A stretch of 64,000 bases of DNA from Cohnella xylanilytica. GTDB lineage: Bacteria; Bacillota; Bacilli; Paenibacillales; Paenibacillaceae. The stretch lies in NCBI RefSeq assembly GCF_014212175.1, contig NZ_JACJVR010000032.1, positions 1-64,000 of the forward strand, written 5' to 3'. The translations under genes were made by a program, and so were the position numbers. Positions 62,936 through 64,000 of the stretch are shown piece after piece. Numbering within the stretch: position 1 is the stretch's first letter; every line of letters starts with the position of its first letter. Below the pieces are notes generated by a model. That model was not told where the DNA came from and made no database searches. It was given only the letters and a program-made list of their open reading frames with translations.

Positions 62936-63832
62936 ATGACGACACCATCCGACCGGCAGCCGGCGACGGCCGCCCCGAACCGCCCGGATCGCTTCCCGCC
63001 GCAGCATCAGGATCGCCAGCCGGGGTTGGAGAGCGACATGCACCCCCGCCCCGAAGCGGAATCTCCCATCTACCGCCCGGCGGGCAAGCTGACGGGCAAG
63101 GTCGCTCTCATCTCCGGCGGCGACAGCGGCATCGGCCGCGCGGTGGCCATCGCCTTCGCCAAGGAAGGCGCGGACGTCGCCATCGTCTACCTGAGCGAAT
63201 TCACCGACGCGAGAGACACGCAGCGGGAGGTCGAGCAGGAAGGCCGCCGCTGCCATATCATGGCCGGAGACATCGGCGATCCCGCCTTCTGCAAGCAGGC
63301 GGTCGCGGATACGATCCAGTCGCTCGGCAAGCTCGACGTCGTCGTCAACAACGCCGCCGAGCAGCATCCGATGGACAAGCTGGAGCAGATTACGCCCGAG
63401 CAGCTCGAGAAGACGTTCCGCACGAACGTGTTCGGCATGTTCTACTTGACGCAGGCGGCCATGCCCCACTTGAAGCCGGGCTCCGCCATCATCAATACCG
63501 CTTCGATCACCGCCTACAAGGGCAGCCCGACGCTGCTCGACTACTCGTCCACGAAGGGCGCCGTCGTCTCGTTCACCCGTTCGCTGGCGCTGAACGTCAT
63601 CGGCCAGGGCATCCGGGTGAACGCCGTCGCGCCCGGCCCGATCTGGACGCCGCTTATCCCTTCCACCTTCGACGAGACGAAGGTCGCGAAGTTCGGATCC
63701 GACACGCCGATGAAGCGGGCCGGGCAGCCGGACGAGCTGGCTCCCGCCTACGTGTACCTCGCCTCCGAAGACTCGTCCTATATGGCGGGCCAGGTTCTCC
63801 ACGTCAACGGCGGAGAGATCGTGAACGGGTAA
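62936..63832 (+). CDS. SDR family oxidoreductase (YhdF/YghA-like)
   Basis: The 298-residue product is an NAD(P)-dependent short-chain dehydrogenase. Residues 1-45 form a Pro/Arg-rich tail with PPQHQDRQPGLESDMHP, typical of the YhdF/YghA group. The nucleotide motif is LISGGDSGIGRAVAIAFAKE, followed by VVNNAAEQHPMDKLEQIT. The catalytic Ser is in INTASITAYKGSP and the catalytic YxxxK in LDYSSTKGAVVSFTRSLAL. Length is normal. AAAGGAG lies twelve bases before the ATG. It is followed by a clear terminator and may be cotranscribed with spoVR. Confidence 0.93.
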   Translation: MTTPSDRQPATAAPNRPDRFPPQHQDRQPGLESDMHPRPEAESPIYRPAGKLTGKVALISGGDSGIGRAVAIAFAKEGADVAIVYLSEFTDARDTQREVEQEGRRCHIMAGDIGDPAFCKQAVADTIQSLGKLDVVVNNAAEQHPMDKLEQITPEQLEKTFRTNVFGMFYLTQAAMPHLKPGSAIINTASITAYKGSPTLLDYSSTKGAVVSFTRSLALNVIGQGIRVNAVAPGPIWTPLIPSTFDETKVAKFGSDTPMKRAGQPDELAPAYVYLASEDSSYMAGQVLHVNGGEIVNG

Positions 63833-63862
63833 GCGAACGGATGAACGAGCGGAACTATGAAG

Positions 63863-63893
63863 AAGCGGACAGCCCGGTCGCTGTCCGCTTTTG
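63863..63893 (+). terminator. Terminator after the SDR gene
   Basis: AGCGGACAG (63864-63872) pairs with CTGTCCGCT (63881-63889), followed by TTTTG. Confidence 0.8.
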
Positions 63894-63944
63894 TCGTGTC
63901 TCTATCCGCGCCTCTGCCTAGACGGCTCCCCGAGTCTCGTCCGT

Positions 63945-64000
63945 TCAGGCTCCCGCTTCCTTGAGCCGGACGGACGTCCAGTCCGTCCGGTAGAAGCGGA
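63945..64000 (-). CDS. Partial gene at the right edge (C-terminus only)
   Basis: On the minus strand the last bases of the window read RFYRTDWTSVRLKEAGA followed by TGA at 63945-63947. The codon choice fits the neighbouring genes, so this is probably the 3' end of a gene that enters from beyond 64000. Too little remains to name it. Confidence 0.4.
   Translation of the reverse strand, partial: RFYRTDWTSVRLKEAGA

Overview
The window looks like a chromosomal segment of a spore-forming, GC-rich member of the Paenibacillaceae (Paenibacillus/Cohnella-like). The evidence is a Bacillus-type sufCDSUB operon, the sporulation genes yhbH and spoVR, HelD, a surface protein ending in three SLH domains, a YesM/YesN-type two-component system beside a sugar ABC transporter, and strong AGGAGG-type ribosome binding sites. 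I see no rRNA, tRNA, CRISPR array, prophage or intact insertion sequence. All family names come from reading the translated sequence; no database search was run.

Layout. 1-970: AT-richer edge with a decayed secreted-protein gene and a micro-ORF. 974-6233: sufC-sufD-sufS-sufU-sufB (minus) for Fe-S cluster assembly. 6496-8602: DUF1802, a PEBP-like protein and a divergent GntR/FCD regulator. 8910-11228: mtnK-mtnA (methionine salvage). 11274-18569: DUF1805, a hypothetical protein, a PAS-GGDEF-EAL protein, DUF423, yhbH, two small membrane proteins, a YugO-like K+ channel and a repeat-rich gap. 18569-22665: an LLM monooxygenase, then thuA-like plus Gfo/Idh/MocA dehydrogenase genes divergent from an AraC regulator. 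22802-27085: a 1427-residue surface protein. 27382-33233: a sugar-type cluster (TIM-barrel isomerase, dehydrogenase, MFS, cupin), a class 3 lipase and a lactonase-like propeller. 33472-40816: sensor kinase, response regulator, lipoprotein, two permeases and a dehydrogenase, forming a regulated sugar-uptake block. 41058-43733: an unusual 891-residue beta-solenoid protein with an M15-like C-terminus. 43833-50654: a LysR regulator and a seven-gene operon (cystine-type ABC importer, DinB, GNAT, flavin monooxygenase). 50822-51126: two 51-bp repeat arrays. 51137-53188: TetR with divergent MFS. 53252-58710: M24 peptidase, recQ, helD. 58889-59277: a pair of tiny basic proteins. 59319-64000: GNAT, VC0807-like membrane protein, TetR, spoVR, an SDR and the edge of a further gene.

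The genes work together as separate modules rather than as one system. The most coherent less-described module is the LysR-controlled operon at 43833-49522. Its parts match those of B. subtilis ytm/yxe operons (amino-acid ABC importer, acetyltransferase, SnaA-type monooxygenase) with a DinB/YfiT protein added, so I infer uptake and breakdown of an S-modified cysteine. Other points worth follow-up are the beta-solenoid/M15-like protein without a signal peptide, the paired small basic proteins, the two 51-bp repeat families on opposite strands, and several operators whose position relative to a promoter can be read directly.
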